64,000 nucleotides of DNA from Casuarius casuarius (GCA_003342895.1 PTFA01000191.1:1855992-1919991); one strand, 5' to 3'. Positions 37,346-51,009 are shown, counted from the first letter of the stretch. Program-made: numbers and translations. Notes: generated from the sequence alone by a model not told the origin.

Positions 37346-39315
37346 CACAAGGCCAAAGCTAATTTCTACCAGCACTCATATTAAAGAAAGTCTTTCCACA
37401 CAGTAGTGTCTATTATGCTGTAGTAATGTTTCCTGTGTGTACAGAAGGGATCATGTTCTCTCCCTGCCTTTTTGCTGATATCTTCAAGCAAGCTGTGCTG
37501 ATATGTACATGCTCAGGAAGTTACGTTCTGTGTTTCAGTTTTAAGGTGCAGTGCCTATTCTCAGAGTTAATTTCCAGAGATGAGAGTATCCTACAACAAA
37601 TGGTAGACACATTAGAGCTCACATGCAGCAATGGCTCTTTTAGGCCCTGGCTGTCTGGTGATGACAGTTATTCTGAATGTAATCATAGGATGCCACATTT
37701 CCCCAAGCAGGGAGCATTTCTAGGGTAGCACCACTGCAAGACTACTCAATTGTGATGCTTGTTCTTACCATGATTACAGAATATTTTCTCAGAAGTCAGA
37801 AACTTGAACAAAACAAAACACAGCTGCAGCAGAAGTACTTCAAGATGCATTAGTATGTCTTGCTTCTTGTCTTGCCACAAACCGTATCGTAAGAGGAAAA
37901 GCCTCAAACTCTGCAGGATTTTGTTTCACTGAATTATTTAATTTCTTGCTACCCATCACATAACACATTCCCATTCCCAGACAGAGTCAGTGTTAAGTTT
38001 TTAAAATGCATGGGTAAGTGTTGGCATTTTTTACAGGAAACAGTGCAAAAACCTCAGCTAGATGCAACCTAGTATTGTTCCATTTAGCCTCACCACAAAC
38101 ATGATTTATCTGTGTTTTTCTTGTATTAGTCAAAAAGTCACTAGATTCTAAGTAATGGTTGCTAGAGGATCAAGGCAAATTTAAGTCAGCATGGCAACTT
38201 GGGAGGGAAGTACTGCTACTTTGTGCTGCCATGACAGTCTGTTTTCAAAGCAGTGTGGGTTCCACTCCCTGCACAGTGATGTGTGCCTTGTGCCAAAAGC
38301 TGGAAGCTAGACAATGGTAAATTTAAGGTTTGATTTCAAGCCGCCAAAGTTCCAGGCTTCTATTTTGTGGGGCTTTGATCCAGCTTACAATAGAAATGAG
38401 AAGGTTGTGCAGAAGTGATTCCAGAGGTAGATTTCTGTGCCAGCTTCCTGCACACCTGGAGCGGACAGGATGTAGGTGGGAGATCTGAAGACACTTGTCC
38501 CCATGCATCAGATGCAGAGAGGCAGCCGACTTCACCTGGTTGCTTGCAGCTTTCGTAGCAGGCTTCCCACTCACCACCAGCATCACACACATCTTCAGGC
38601 TGGGATGTGCTTCCACAAGAGCTATTTTTCCAAGAGGGCTTGGGCTCTTCTAACCAGGGTAGCTGGTGTGTTATAGAGAAGGAGCGATGCAATGTCACTG
38701 CCTGGCTGTGGATATTTGTGCTGTATGGCCACGACTGGAAGGGGACAGCTGTGTCACACCAGCAGTGGATAGACACTAACAACAAGACCTCAGAACATTC
38801 CAATCATATGGGGTATATATATTTATTTTCCAGCTAAATAGAGCAGACTAACAAAATAATATATGTTATATATGTGATAGGGAACTTGTTGTTCATGACC
38901 TCGTTGGCCAGATTTCTAATCACAGGACAAAGGGAATTTCTGCAGTTTTTCTAATGGTTCTGCCTTCAGACCCTGCCTGTGCTCAGCCCCTCTTCTTGCT
39001 GGGTTTTGCTTCCAAATTACATTATCAATGTCAAGTTTACTGTATTTAAAGGTCCTTATCATGGAAGAATGCAAGTAAAACTGGTTCTGTACGTTTTTTG
39101 ACTTTTTTCCTGAAAAATACAGCATCTGCAATGTCATGTCTCCTGTCCATTGTCGCATCACTAATACCATTGTTTGACATGTCTCACATCTGCTTGTTTG
39201 CAGTATCCCAGCCATAGCAATCAAGAGACTGACTGAATTTACATCTTTTTGTATTTCTATGAGAGATTAAGAAAGAAACATAGGTAATGTAGTACTTAAC
39301 TTGCTCAGTTATGCA
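37346..39315. other. non-coding stretch, no gene seen
   Basis: No supported gene. The 147-codon minus-strand frame (38360-38803) overlaps open + strand frames and shows no domain. Confidence 0.55.
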
Positions 39316-39320
39316 AAATT

Positions 39321-39341
39321 GGGGGGGGGGGGGGGGGGGGG
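39321..39341 (+). repeat. G homopolymer, 21 bases
   Basis: An uninterrupted run of 21 G residues followed by AGGTCTC. It is the second longest G run here and lies on the same strand as the 88-base run. Confidence 0.9.
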
Positions 39342-39344
39342 AGG

Positions 39345-41945
39345 TCTCTCACCTGGATGGTTCCTGTTGCTCTCTGCTGCTGAACTTGGATTACAGCAGT
39401 GTAGTTCTTCTGGAAGGCTTAAGTTCTTGGCCAAGGCTAAAGTTTTCACAAAGCAACCATGAATTTTTTGATGCTGCTTTGTTTAGGCAGCCACTTCAAA
39501 AATTCACATTTTCTGAAATGCCATTAAGAGTCAGTGGCAACTGCAAGGGATGGGCACATCTCCCACCAAGCAAAAGCCATGCAACTGAACAGCAGCAAAA
39601 ACACTGCTAGCAATCAGAGCATCTCACTCCCCGTTCTGCTCTAATCATGCTTTTCCATATCAGCCCTTTTGGGGATCACATCCTCACCTCAGACAGACAG
39701 GCTCAACTCCCCTTGCAATCCAGGGAAGCTGTAGTAAGCTGCACATATATAGGCAGAATTTCTCCCTCAGATACAAGATTTACACTTTCATCACCATTCC
39801 TGTGATATTGTATGTGTGGTAACACTGTTTTCTTCTTTCTCCGCAGTATTAGCTATTAATCTTATAAAGAATAATGAAGTATGAATGAAAAAAAAAAATC
39901 AGTGCACTATGGTCTGATATTTTAATTAAGGTGAAGTAAAATTTTGTAAACTTGAATTCTACCCAAAGGCATATTTTCATTTTCCACTTTGGGATTTCTG
40001 TAGCCCTTTAATTTTCACATTTCTGGAGTTCTGCACTCCTTAAATATCCTAGAGTAAAAGCAGGTGCTTTTAATAAAGAATCCATGGCCTGAATGAAAAT
40101 CACCGATTCTATAAAAAAGGTGTACGGCTTGTTACTAGCCCAGTCACTATACTGGAATATATAGTACAATTTTTTTATGGTACTTGGGGAAAAAAATCTT
40201 TTCTAAAGTTCAGATAGTTGTCTGGAAATATTTCTATGTATTTATTTTGCATATCTGAAGAAAAAGGTGGCCATCATTCTGTAATGTAGAACAGCAGGTT
40301 TCAATCCTGCTTACACTTCATTCTGCTTCCCGCATTGAAAATTATCTCTGAGTTTTAGAACCAAGTAATTATTTGAAGTAAGCACAAAGCTGGCAAATCC
40401 TTGTGACCATCATGAAGAGCCTTACAGCCCTTCTCCTCTTTTTTCCTCTGGACTTAATAACACGCCAGCCTCAGACTTGGATTATTTTTGATTTTCACAA
40501 TTTATAAAGCAAGCCGTATTTTGACAAAAACAGATTTAAAAAACAGTCCTCAGTTCAAGTTGTCCTTCTGCCTGTTTTGTCTATTAACTCATGCACAGAC
40601 ATTTCATTTCACTGACCTATGTTAATCTTATACAGATCAACCCTCCTTTTCATTAATTATTCTTATGTTCAAGCTGTAAGAATATATCTCTATCTCACTG
40701 TATTTGCATACCTGCCCCGCAAATACATTTTCCTACTTTCTGCTACCCCCTTCCACATAATCCCTTTCCACTTTCCTTCCTTACTCTGAAAATCCTATTC
40801 TGTTTACTCTTTTCTCACTTTTCCCTTCTGTATGAAAGACCCCAAACGCTGTTACAGAACTGTGTTTTCCTCCATGCACCCGCTCCTGTAGATGTTGATC
40901 ACAAATTTTGTAAGCGACTGGTAGGTTTGTGTGCACAAATACCTTAAAAATGACCAGAAAATACAGAGCATCTGCCTTCTGAAATGAAGGCTTCATTAGG
41001 GTATCTCATGCCAGGGTCCCAGATCTGAAATCTCAACACGCAGCTGTTTCAGAAGTCGTTGGTATCCTTGATATCAAACCCAGTTCAACACTGAAGGCCA
41101 TATCCTCATCCTGGAGGTATGCCAGTTTATACCAGTCTCTAGATTTATCACTGGGGAGAAAAGGGAGTCTGCATATCTGTTGGATGTTTTACATTTCCCT
41201 TTTTATTTTTTCCCCAGTTGGTTATTTCAAAATTTCTGAAGCTGATGTTGATATAACATGTATAACTGTTGATGGATGATGAGCAGCTATTCAAGAACAG
41301 AGATAGCACATAGCAAGTTCTTGGCAAAGCAAGTGCCATTTGCTGACCTGTAAGATAAGCAGTTCTTCAGCCAAGGATATGAGCTGTAAAAACAATAGGA
41401 AAAGTGGTAAAATGAAAGCAGAGCTTGGAGAGACAAACAATTAGAGTTCCCTTCATAACCTACTCTTTTAACCCTGGAGTTGACATAATTCTCTCTGAGT
41501 TACAAAAGGATGCACCACTTTCAGGATACAGATGGAAAATGCTAGTCACAATCATTCTGCTTGTGTTGTCAGCAAATGTTTCAGTGGTGTTACTTTAACA
41601 AAGGTCAGTCTCTAGAAACAGACAGTTTGACCTTCACAGAAAAGCAGTGTGCTGTCATACTTGTTACAGGTCACCAGGAACGATTTTTTCCCCAAGTGCT
41701 CAGAGTGGGCTTGGGTTTCTTTTTTTTTTTTTTTAAGGTATATAAGATCTACTGATTGCATTTGTCAGTGCCATTTGGAGGATTTTAATGTATTATTCCC
41801 ATTAGTTGTAATTATTAAATCTCCAGATTAGCTTCAAACACCTCAATCAATATACACATCCCATCTGGATTTAAACACAGTTTCATTCCCACGATGTGCT
41901 GCAGTCCTGAAAAACCTGAGGCAACATCCCTTGCCACCTCTTGGA
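39345..41945. other. non-coding stretch, no gene seen
   Basis: No supported gene. An excellent acceptor ('ttttcttctttctccgcag' ending about 39846) leads into sequence with stops in every frame within 40 nt. The T-rich tract at about 41719-41735 is simple sequence. Confidence 0.55.
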
Positions 41946-41950
41946 AACTG

Positions 41951-41993
41951 TAATATAATATAATATAATATAATATAATATAATATAATATAA
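41951..41993 (+). repeat. (TAATA)n microsatellite
   Basis: About eight perfect TAATA pentamers. It directly abuts a CR1-like terminus on its right side, so it may have grown from the retrotransposon's terminal repeat. Confidence 0.9.
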
Positions 41994-42060
41994 ATCCTAG
42001 AAATGGCAGAGTTCAAAGGGACCTCCCACGATCACCAGTCCCTTGCTTCCTGGTGTTTGA
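41993..42060 (-). repeat. possible CR1 LINE 3' terminus
   Basis: 'aatcctagaaatggcagagt' then 'tcaaagggacctcccacgat' then 'caccagtccc' resembles the reverse-complement end of avian CR1 elements ('atcatagaat..ttggaagggacctc..gatcatc.agtcca'). Only the outermost 60 bp or so is recognisable. Confidence 0.4.
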
Positions 42061-42064
42061 GATG

Positions 42065-43915
42065 TCTGCTGCATGTTCAGCCACCTTCCTCTTCTCCTGC
42101 ACCTCACAGATGTGGGACACATTTGACCACCTCTAATCACTTTCTATCTGAAGCACTGCTTTGGAGCAGGTGTGTTTTTAACGTTGGGGAAGACAGAGCA
42201 AGGCATTATTCCAGAACTTATTGCTGGTAAGTATGGGTGCATTGGTTGGACAGATCCTAAAGTTTAAATATAGAGCCCTTTGGTAATATTTTGTAAAGCA
42301 CTTTTCAAACAGAATAGCAAAATGTACTTTCAGACAGGAAGCTGGCAGGAAAATTTCAATCATGCCAATTCTTGTTTCCATTATATGTTGGGAAAACATA
42401 AATGACATATTTTGTTTGGGGCTCATGCACAAGGAAACATTTCAGTTCATTGAACTAATCCAAAACCACAGTGGTTTGCATGACCCTGGTTTTGTCTGCA
42501 TGACCGTGATGCTCTGTGTGAGTGTGTGATGTTCCCCTTCTTTCTGACAGCCTGAGTTTGGTGATGTGGTGACCCTGTCCTCAAAGTTCTTGGGATAACT
42601 TTTGCCTAGAGGGTGCATGAATCAAGTTTCCATAAGGAAAATACAACCATAAGATGCTCAGACTATGCCTATACTAGCAATTTAAATATGCTTGAGACCC
42701 CTCCTGGGACTGAGGCATGGAGCGGCCTGCATCAGTGTTGTTAAACTCTGTCTCCCAAACAGGTGGCCATTGTGGCACTTCTAAGCATCGTCTCCCTTTT
42801 TTTTTTTTAACCTTTTCTTGCGATGCAAGAAACATTTCTTTCCTTTAGTCCTCTTCACTGTTATTTTATGAGCTAAAGAATTAATTATTTGCCATTCAAA
42901 CATGGAGTCTTCAGGACTGGGAGAGAGGGCAGGCAGGGCTTAAGGGGAATGGAAAACTCTCTGGTATGAGTCCAAGAATAACTAATTTTTTAGCTTCCAG
43001 CACAAAACTTACCTCCTTAATTTCTGTGCTTAATGACTATGCTGGAAACAAATATTGATGGTTAAAAAGGGATTCATGCTATTTTTGATGAGCTTTAACA
43101 TCTCATTTGCACAGAAACTGATGTGTGCTGTGGGCTATGCAGAGATTGTGATGACCTATTAGTATTTCCTATTAGTGGTTACAAATATATATCTTGGTAT
43201 AGCAATTCACTGTGATCTTCAAACAGGACAGCTGGATCTAAAGGAATGGCTAGAGGCAATTGAATTTTGAGATCACTCCTGGGAAAAGCTAGCGGAACTC
43301 AGTTAATGTCACTGAGAGTGGAGGCAACTAGCTAAGTGCTAAAATGTGAATACACCCAGGGAAGAGAAAGGGAAAAGGAGCTTGGGATGGGGGAAAAATC
43401 AAACAAACCTGTTTTCCAAAGGAGATAGATAAAATAATAGAGAGTACAAATGGTCTTATAATGAAGGTGCTGTGCTGGAATTCAAAAACAAGGATGAAGT
43501 GAAATGTGTGTGTACAACTGGCTATAGCTGGAACAGTCTTAAAGAAAGAGTAATTGAAAACTTCTGAAAATTCCCCCTTCATTTCTGCCCAGCTTTGTTT
43601 GCCATCTGGAAACTGTGGTTAATATTTAGACCTAGCTACAAAAAATTCACTTCAGAACATCTGGAAAAAAAATCCTGAAGTCTTTGCTATGTGATGCACA
43701 TAGTAGTTATTATCATTAGGCAGGAAAAAGGCAATGGAGACAATCATACAATACACAACCACCATGTTTCCATTCCTTGTGTCTATACCAGGCTGCACTT
43801 CTTCTAGCGTGAAAAGACACCCTCCCTGGCATAGGGGGTTTCAGGCTGATAGCTGCAATGCATCATCAAAGAGTACTTCAGCAGCAGGTCCAAGCCATTA
43901 TAGGGGAATGTTTCT
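42065..43915. other. non-coding stretch, no gene seen
   Basis: No supported gene. A run of T residues lies near 42799-42810. No other repeat family was recognised. Confidence 0.55.
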
Positions 43916-43921
43916 CCCAGC

Positions 43922-44340
43922 CTACAATTCCCACAGCCTCTCTGGGTAAACTAATCCAGTGTTTGACCACCCTCACAGTAAGAAAAAAAAGGGTGGGGGT
44001 TGTTTAAATGGAATTTCCTCCATTTAAATTTGTGCCCATTACCTCCTGTCCTTTTACTGGGCATCATTGAAAAAAATCTGGCTCTGTCTTCTTTATTTCC
44101 TCCCATCAGGTGTTTATACACATTGATAAAATACACCCCCTAGCCATACCCCAAGCCTCCTCTTCTCCACACTAAAGAGTCTGAGGTCTCTCAGCCTCTC
44201 CTTGTATGTCAGATGGTCCAGTCCTCTATGCAACTTCATGGTCTTTCGCTGGACTCGCTCCAGTATGTCCATGTCTCTCTTGTACTGGCGAGCCCGGCAC
44301 TGGACACAGCACTCCAGATGTGGTCTCATCATGCTGAGGA
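43922..44340 (-). mobile_element. CR1 LINE, 5'-truncated 3' end with reverse transcriptase remnant
   Basis: A decayed avian CR1 copy in minus orientation. The minus-strand translation from 44332 begins MMRPHLECCVQCRARQYKRD and continues with an ILERVQRK block. After a frame change in the overlap at 44136-44114 it resumes with INVYKHLMGG and ends near 43951. This is the C-terminal end of the CR1 reverse transcriptase protein, with the thumb-side 'RPHLEYCVQ..LERVQ' signature. On the + strand, 'ttgaccaccctcacagtaag' and 'gctggactcgctccagtatg' are typical avian CR1 3'-end words. The frame shift and 5' truncation mean it is dead. Truncation is usual for LINEs copied by target-primed reverse transcription. 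This element is the best evidence that the host is a bird. Confidence 0.92.
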
Positions 44341-44344
44341 GTAG

Positions 44345-47300
44345 TCCATTGCCCTAATTTCTGTCTTTAAGATGTGCGCTCAGAAGAAATGACTGCGAGC
44401 ACTCAGGCAGTACCTGTGTGGGGTACTATGGCAAATGCCATGTTCACCGTTTGGTCCTACATGTTCAGTGCACATCTGCATTCAGTGCTTACCAGAGATG
44501 GCACTTTGTGATCTAACTTAACACCAAAGACTGCTGTAGGTTTAGCACCAAGAGTGCCTCATGTCATTTTGTATTTACCATAGGAAATGTTCCCAAAGAT
44601 CAGCTCACATAGGGCAGGGTCAAGGATTGAGGTTGTATTCAGCAAGACATCCAGCACAACATGTTTAGAGAGGAGAGAAATGAAGGTTAGTTTGATAGCA
44701 GTGCAATACCTAAAATGAAGACTTACATGACGATGTTGATCAGATGCTTTGGCTTTGTGTGTCTGCTTTTCCATAGGAACTAGGCTCAAGGGCAGCAGCA
44801 GGTGCATTCCCTATTTCTTGCATGCAAAATTCCCCTGGAGCAGGCTTTTGTTCCCCTTGGGAGCTAATTCTCCTGGAGAAGAAGCCAAAGGGTGCACACT
44901 GCGAATAGGAGTGTGTTCAAGAGAACATCCTCTCTCTGTATGGCCAGTCACTAGCTCTGTGCCTGGCTCTACTGTTTCCTGGTATCCCGTTTGCCTTTCC
45001 ACAAATGTCACATGACAGAGACCGGGCTGACAGGAACGCCCAAGGCTCTCCTTGGAAAGCCTCAACATGGCTTACCATGAGGACAGCAGAGTACCCAGTG
45101 CCTCACAGAACCTACAAGACAGAGAAGCTGGAGTTCAGTGCATGGTGACATGACTCCAAAAGGTGGTGGGAAGGCATGGATCACCAGTGAAAGTTTTAAC
45201 AGGGCAGTTTTCTTTTGAGTGTACTGGCTGAAATGTCTTGCTTTCAATTTATCCCTATCTTCCTGTTGTATCATCTTTTTCCTGTTGCATCTCCTCTGTG
45301 TTGTCTCTTCCTTTCTTCTTCTTTCCCCTTCTATAGTGTTTCTGCTTGTTTATTTGTATTTCAAAGTATATGTATCAGGTTTCTTGGATGAAATCCCAGA
45401 GCTCCACATGTGGCTACTTGTGCTGACTTTAAACCAGATTTCTGCCTAAATGAGATCCTGTTGCAGGAAGAACTTGCTGCTGCAGGATCCTGATAGTTAT
45501 GAGAGGGGTTTGTCCAAGTAACTGAAAGGAGATAGGCACCCAAATTCCACTGACATGCCACAGGATTTAGTGATTGATCTTTTTATACTTCTGCAAAAAT
45601 CCCAGCTTGAGTCTGCATCATTTGATGCTCTTGCTTCAGTTGCCAAAGCTTCTCTTCTTGACTGTACCTCCAGAGGAAGGTATCTCAGATATGCTGTAAG
45701 ATCCAGAAGTCACCTGCCTCCCAGGTCTCACAGGCCTTTGTCTGAAACAGATACCCTGGGAGATGTTGGATGAACATGACATTTAGCCCTGTTTTCTCTA
45801 AAATGGCAGAACAATCCTTCCTTTCCCCATCTGGTATCTCTGTTGCCCAAGGAAACTGAAAACTATTTCGGTCAGGGCTTCTATACAGCAGCTAAGAAAG
45901 GCTAAGATCTACCTTTGCATTTAGCTTGACTTGTGAGTACTTTTATAAGCCACAAACAGCAAACAGGGGCTGATGGCCTGGGGTTTTATTCTAATTCAGT
46001 GACCTGTTTTCCTGGAAAGACAAATTACACCCACCAGCAGCACACTAATTACTGCTTCCAGCTCAGCATTTCTGACATCCATGGGAGTGTTACCACTCAC
46101 TTCAGAGGGAGCTACTCTATATCCAAAGCAATCCCCAGATGACATTTCAGATATTTTTCAGCAGGTAAAGTTCATACCTGCCGTAGGGCTGTGAACTCTG
46201 ATGTGCATCAGCAAGTTCTTAAGCATATGCTTAATTTTAAGATTGCAAGAAGCGCTACAAAGGATTCCTGTGTTTTGAGTTAGCTGTACATTCAACACTA
46301 GTTCACTGGTACCTTACAGAATCAATCCTCACCTATTCCTGGGGATTCAAGAGCTGGGTAAATTGCTCACATGTAAATTTATGCGTATCTGTTCCAACCA
46401 ACAGAGTCAATCCATCAGTTCTAAACAAAGTGTTGCTTGTGATAATTTCTCCCCCAAAGCTATTACCAAATTATATAATAAAGGAACTTCTTTAGACCAG
46501 CATCCATGCTTGAGAAACAAGGTCACGCTACTGTATAAAATATGTTGACTAAAGATGCAGCTTCAGAAATGCCCTGCACGATACAAGTTAAGCAGCTGCA
46601 ACATGACCTTCACAAAACACATAGACAATGACTAACCATGAAGTCTCAAAAAATATTTTGCCAGGTGTTTATTTCACAAGGCAGCTGTCTTTTGCATATT
46701 TACTCATCACACGCTAAGATTCCACACCCAATCTGGTGATAAAAAGGGCATTTTCTCATCACAGGCAAGGAATAAGCACTAGCTGTTGGAGTTACAAATA
46801 AGCCCAAGGCGAAAAGTTCAGAGCCAGATCATAGCTCCCTAAAGATACAGAGGTCCCACCCCCTCCAGAGAAGGAGACCAGATCCAAACTTGAATTCTCA
46901 TCTTTTTTTTCCAAAGAATTTGGATTTCTAGATCATAATGAGGGCCCATCACTACAGAAAATACTGACTGTGATAAAGAAAGATTATCACTGTGAAGACA
47001 GGAAATACTAACACCAAAAATGCATAAACTAATTTAGGTATATAAAAGTCAATGGCCTTATCTAAGTTGATATGGAGGGAGGAGGCCCTTCCCAGGTTGC
47101 GGGGTGGATTCTCTTCTTTCGAGTTGGGATACATTGTCCTCTGGTAATATATCCATCTGCTATACATGAAGCACCATTAGCTAGCTCAGGCTAGCACTGA
47201 GATGGTTATGTGAATATGAGATTAATCCCTTGATAAGTTAATGGATGTATATTCATTACACTGCATGCCAGCTCCTTTTGAAAATTTGTTCACTATTATT

Positions 47301-48680
47301 TCAGTGGAAACTGCTGGGATAACAGGCACAGAAGTATGGCAAAGCTTGAACTCCTTTGAAAATGTTGCTGTATGTGTCTGTCTTAGACTGTTCCTAGACT
47401 GTGGGCTTTTCAAACCAACCTCGAGTATATCTAATACCCAAATCTCAGTCCCTGCGGTAAGAATTTGGCTCCTTAATGCACACAACATGCACAGTATGAT
47501 AGAAAATCATACACATTCAAAGGTAATTGATGTTTTTGGTGCCTAGTTTAGTATGAGTTAAAATATTTTGCTTCTCCCAAAGGTATAGGGAGAAACAGAA
47601 GTTTACAATGTGCCAACAGTTTAAATATGTGTAATAAACAAGGGTATGTAACAAATGAGCTGTGCAGAGGATTTATTTGGTAACAAAGGGAAACCATCAG
47701 CTGATGCACTTCCTACATTTCATTTTCCATTGACCTAACACACCACTTATCAAGAGTATGGTGTCAAGATTGTAGTGAATTAACTCAAAAGCAATCCTCT
47801 CTGAAGCTTAGGGAATATATTGTATCACAAATGCCTAAACACAGGAATGAGCTAAAGAGAAAAATTATATAGAAAAGTGCTGCTCTGCATCAGTAATTCA
47901 CATACAAGAGCCAAAATTGCAGACGCTCTAATGCCAATCAGATGATGCTGTCCTGGCAAAGTTCATTTCTAAGAGATCTTGTCTAATAAAAGTCTTGCCC
48001 AGAGCCCCTTGACCTCAATGGGAGCCTTTCCAGTGACTTTTATGAGATTTGGATGAGTCCCCACACCAGTAACATTAGCTTAATATCAAAACTGTTAGCT
48101 CAGTTGCACAGGGGAACAAGTGTGTTGAAAAGACCTTTTCACACCATTCCAGCACACAAGACCTTTTTTCACAAACCCTGTACAAAAGGTATGCAGTTGG
48201 ATCATTTAGCAACTTTTTTTCAGCATCATTTGGTAGTTATTTTTCTTCCTTTGCATCCTTTTTTGCAACAGAACTCAAAACTTTTTCTTGCATTGGTCAA
48301 AGTAAGCAGCATGTCAGGTATAGGCACTCTTTGGGTACTCCAAAGTTGAAAGGCAATAAGCACGGTTATGTGTTCTAAGTGAGAACTTAGAAAATGAGTA
48401 TTGATCATCTTGTTACAAGACCCAGGCAGAGCAGGAGGGCAGTGAGTTGAGGACATGAGCATTGTAAAGCCCCAAGTTCTCATGGTGGAGCCAACGGCTA
48501 TGGTAACAGGGATCAGCGAAGCAGCCAACAGGGACTGGACCCCCTGTACAAGGAGGTCAGGGATCCAGATTGCCAAGCCTCAGGCAGGAAGGGATTGCAA
48601 TTTTAACCAGACAGATGAACTGACCCATCTGTATCACAGGCTTGGACAACATCATAAATCTTATGCAATCTATATAATTT
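44345..48680. other. non-coding stretch, no gene seen
   Basis: No supported gene. A possible scrap of the sauropsid 'cttgacctcaatgggagcc' repeat lies at about 48005-48055. The overlapping open frames on both strands at 44749-45068 show no domain. The minus-strand and + strand frames near 47222-47546 are likewise unsupported. Confidence 0.55.
48005..48058. repeat. possible sauropsid repeat scrap
   Basis: 'cttgacctcaatgggagcct' followed by 'ccagtgacttttatgaga' resembles the recurrent 'cattgacttcaatgggag' word of a degenerate sauropsid repeat. Only about 50 bp is recognisable and the family name is uncertain. Confidence 0.3.
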
Positions 48681-48682
48681 GT

Positions 48683-48870
48683 AGATTCATAGACTTTTAA
48701 AGGCAGAAGGGGCTGCTAATCCATCTAGTCTGATCTCTTGTATACCACAGACCATCTAATGTTATCCAGTTATTGAGTGCCGTTCCTTGTGGTTATCTAT
48801 AGTTTCCCCTCTGGAAGGGCACTTGTAATCATCTGGAGATGAAGAAGCCACTATTTCCTTTTGGTTTGTT
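48683..48870 (-). mobile_element. old CR1 LINE 3' end
   Basis: 'gattcatagacttttaaagg', 'cagaaggggctgctaatcca', 'tctagtctgatctcttgtat' and 'accacagaccatctaatg' follow the 3' end of an ancient CR1 type shared by turtles, crocodiles and birds ('attcatagatt..ggccagaaggg..catctagtctgacctcctgtataacacaggcca'). It is more decayed than the copy at 43.9 kb. There is no coding remnant. Confidence 0.6.
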
Positions 48871-48874
48871 GATG

Positions 48875-50440
48875 ATGACTGGCAATTTTGTTAACAAATG
48901 TAAAGAATTGATGTTTCAGTAGGATCTTATGCTAATCATTTTTCTACTGAAGTTATTTAATATATTTTTGTTGCCTTAATTTCAATATTGTAATATCTCC
49001 TTTTAAAGAAAACTGGAAGGAGAACTTCTATCAATTCATATATTTATCAAGTGACAGCAAGAGCTTGGAATTTTTTGCCAGAGTATATGTAACTTCTGCT
49101 TCTTGAGACAAACATATAAGCAGTTTAAGAGGGAATGTGTATGGTATTTCTGATCTGTAGCAAAATCATATGCCAAAATATATTATGCAGAACTGCAATA
49201 GAGGCTAACCAGTATGCACCATTGACCTACAGACCAAGAGTCTGTTTTTTGTTTTTCATTAGGATTTTGTCTGGAATTTGCATTTTTAGACTACGCTGAA
49301 AGCTTTGTCTCTGTTTTGGGGACAGCAGTAAGGTTTGCTGGGTGGTGGCTTGGCTCTTATTCAGGAAAGCTTTCAAACTCTTCAGTTCCATCAGCTCCAA
49401 ACTTGGGAAAAATGTGTTTTGAAGCCCCCTCCTCCTCAAAGGCTCTGCACAGAGCCACAAGGTCAGATTCCTCCTTGATGTAACACTTGGCCTCTCAGTT
49501 AACAGCGCTAGGGATGAATTTGTCCACCAAGAGAACTGTTCAAAGCAACTTTTTTTCTTTTCTTTCCACTATATCTTCACTCCTGGCTCCTTAAACATTT
49601 AATTCATCGTTTTCCTTTTCCTTTCTTTTGAAAGGGGCAGCCCTGCACCGACTGACTGCTTTCCTAGTGAGAAGTTGCCATTTAAGGATACCCTTAATAG
49701 ACCTTCTCCACTCTGCTCCGTTCCCCTCCTCTATGCTAGGAATTTGGCAGGAACCCCCTGCCTTCCTGGGATTCTGACAAAGCTGACAGCACACCTAAGT
49801 GTTTGCTAAACTGTGGTAGAGGCCAAGCCAACAAATCACTGGGCAAAGGTCAGTGGGAAATGGCGGTAATCCTGAGCAAAACACCGAAGGGGAAAAACAT
49901 TCCCCAGCATCAAAGTGCGTTTTTAATTGCCTGTGCACTAGACCCAAAGTTCTTTCATCTCTTGTGTATTTAAATCTTGCACGTAAGGAGGCTGAAATTA
50001 TATGTCAGTGAGCAAACCGTTACAGGTTTCTAGCTCCTGAAAATGATGAGCAAAGCTGCAGTCCAGGCAAGGCTGAGCTGTGAGCTCTTTCCAAAGTCTA
50101 CAGCATCCTCTGGCGGACCCACAAGGAAAAGATTGCCATCCAAGAGAGAAGCCTGATGAGGTTTTGTCTTACATTATCAGGGCAGGGTTTGAGGCTTCTA
50201 GAAAAGTATTCCAGCTTCACTCATTCTCAACCTGACCAGGAAGAGTTTTGAGAACAGGTCTTCTTTGGAAGATTTTCATGCAAGTGCTGGGTCTTGCCAA
50301 GCATGAAGGATCTTACAAATCACTTCTCGTGGCCAGTCCAGCATCTCTCCTTTCTGACAGATTCAGGAGCCCAGCTTTCTTCTTGTGCTTAACTTTGTTT
50401 ATGGGGAGTTACTCCATGTGCTTCAGAGAGGAAGAGGCAG
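48875..50440. other. non-coding stretch, no gene seen
   Basis: No supported gene and no repeat recognised. AT-rich to about 49250, then of average composition. Confidence 0.5.
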
Positions 50441-50449
50441 CCCAGCAAT

Positions 50450-50535
50450 TAGCTTAGGATTTGGGAGATTATATTTCTATTCCTTGCTTTGCTACAGATA
50501 TACAGGGTGGCCTTGAGCAAGCGTCTACAAATGTC
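50450..50535 (+). repeat. MIR/tRNA-derived SINE fragment (head)
   Basis: 'ggatttgggagattatattt' then 'tattccttgctttgctacag' then 'gggtggccttgagcaagcg' matches the sense head of MIR-type SINEs ('gggagacctgggttc..ctgctctgccacagac..gggtgaccttgggcaag'). Confidence 0.55.
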
Positions 50536-51009
50536 TAGCAGTTTAGTGTCTGCCCCAGGAGCAAAACCTGTATTCACGACAGGGTGGGGAACCATGTAAC
50601 CCAGCTGGCAGAAATGGCCACAACTGAGCTGGTTCTTAGTCACTGAGATCAAAGCCCAAGGCATTTTTTCACTCCAGGATGAAGAAAATACTCAGATAAA
50701 ATCTGGATTCTCAGGCTGGAATTTTCTCCTGGACTTTGCAGGCAGTGTTTTGGCTTCTAAAGCAAGTAAGTTTTAAAGGGCAAAACAAGTTGTTATGTTC
50801 TGTCTTATTACAACAGTCCTGCATCTAGATCACTTATCCCAAGCACAGGATGCTTGGGTTTAGTGTCTTCTTCCCCAGTCTGAGAGGATTCAGATACCCC
50901 TTCCCCACCTCCCAACTATTTCATCCCTCCTGTTGAAACTGAGCAGAAAACAACTCATGATTCACCAAGCCAGAGAAAAAGAATAAGACACCCTGCCCTC
51001 CCTCTCTCG

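Noticed and set aside
39347..39358. CAGGTGAG word on the minus strand as a recursive splice site
   Set aside because: It is preceded by purine-rich sequence on that strand. No acceptor is possible there.
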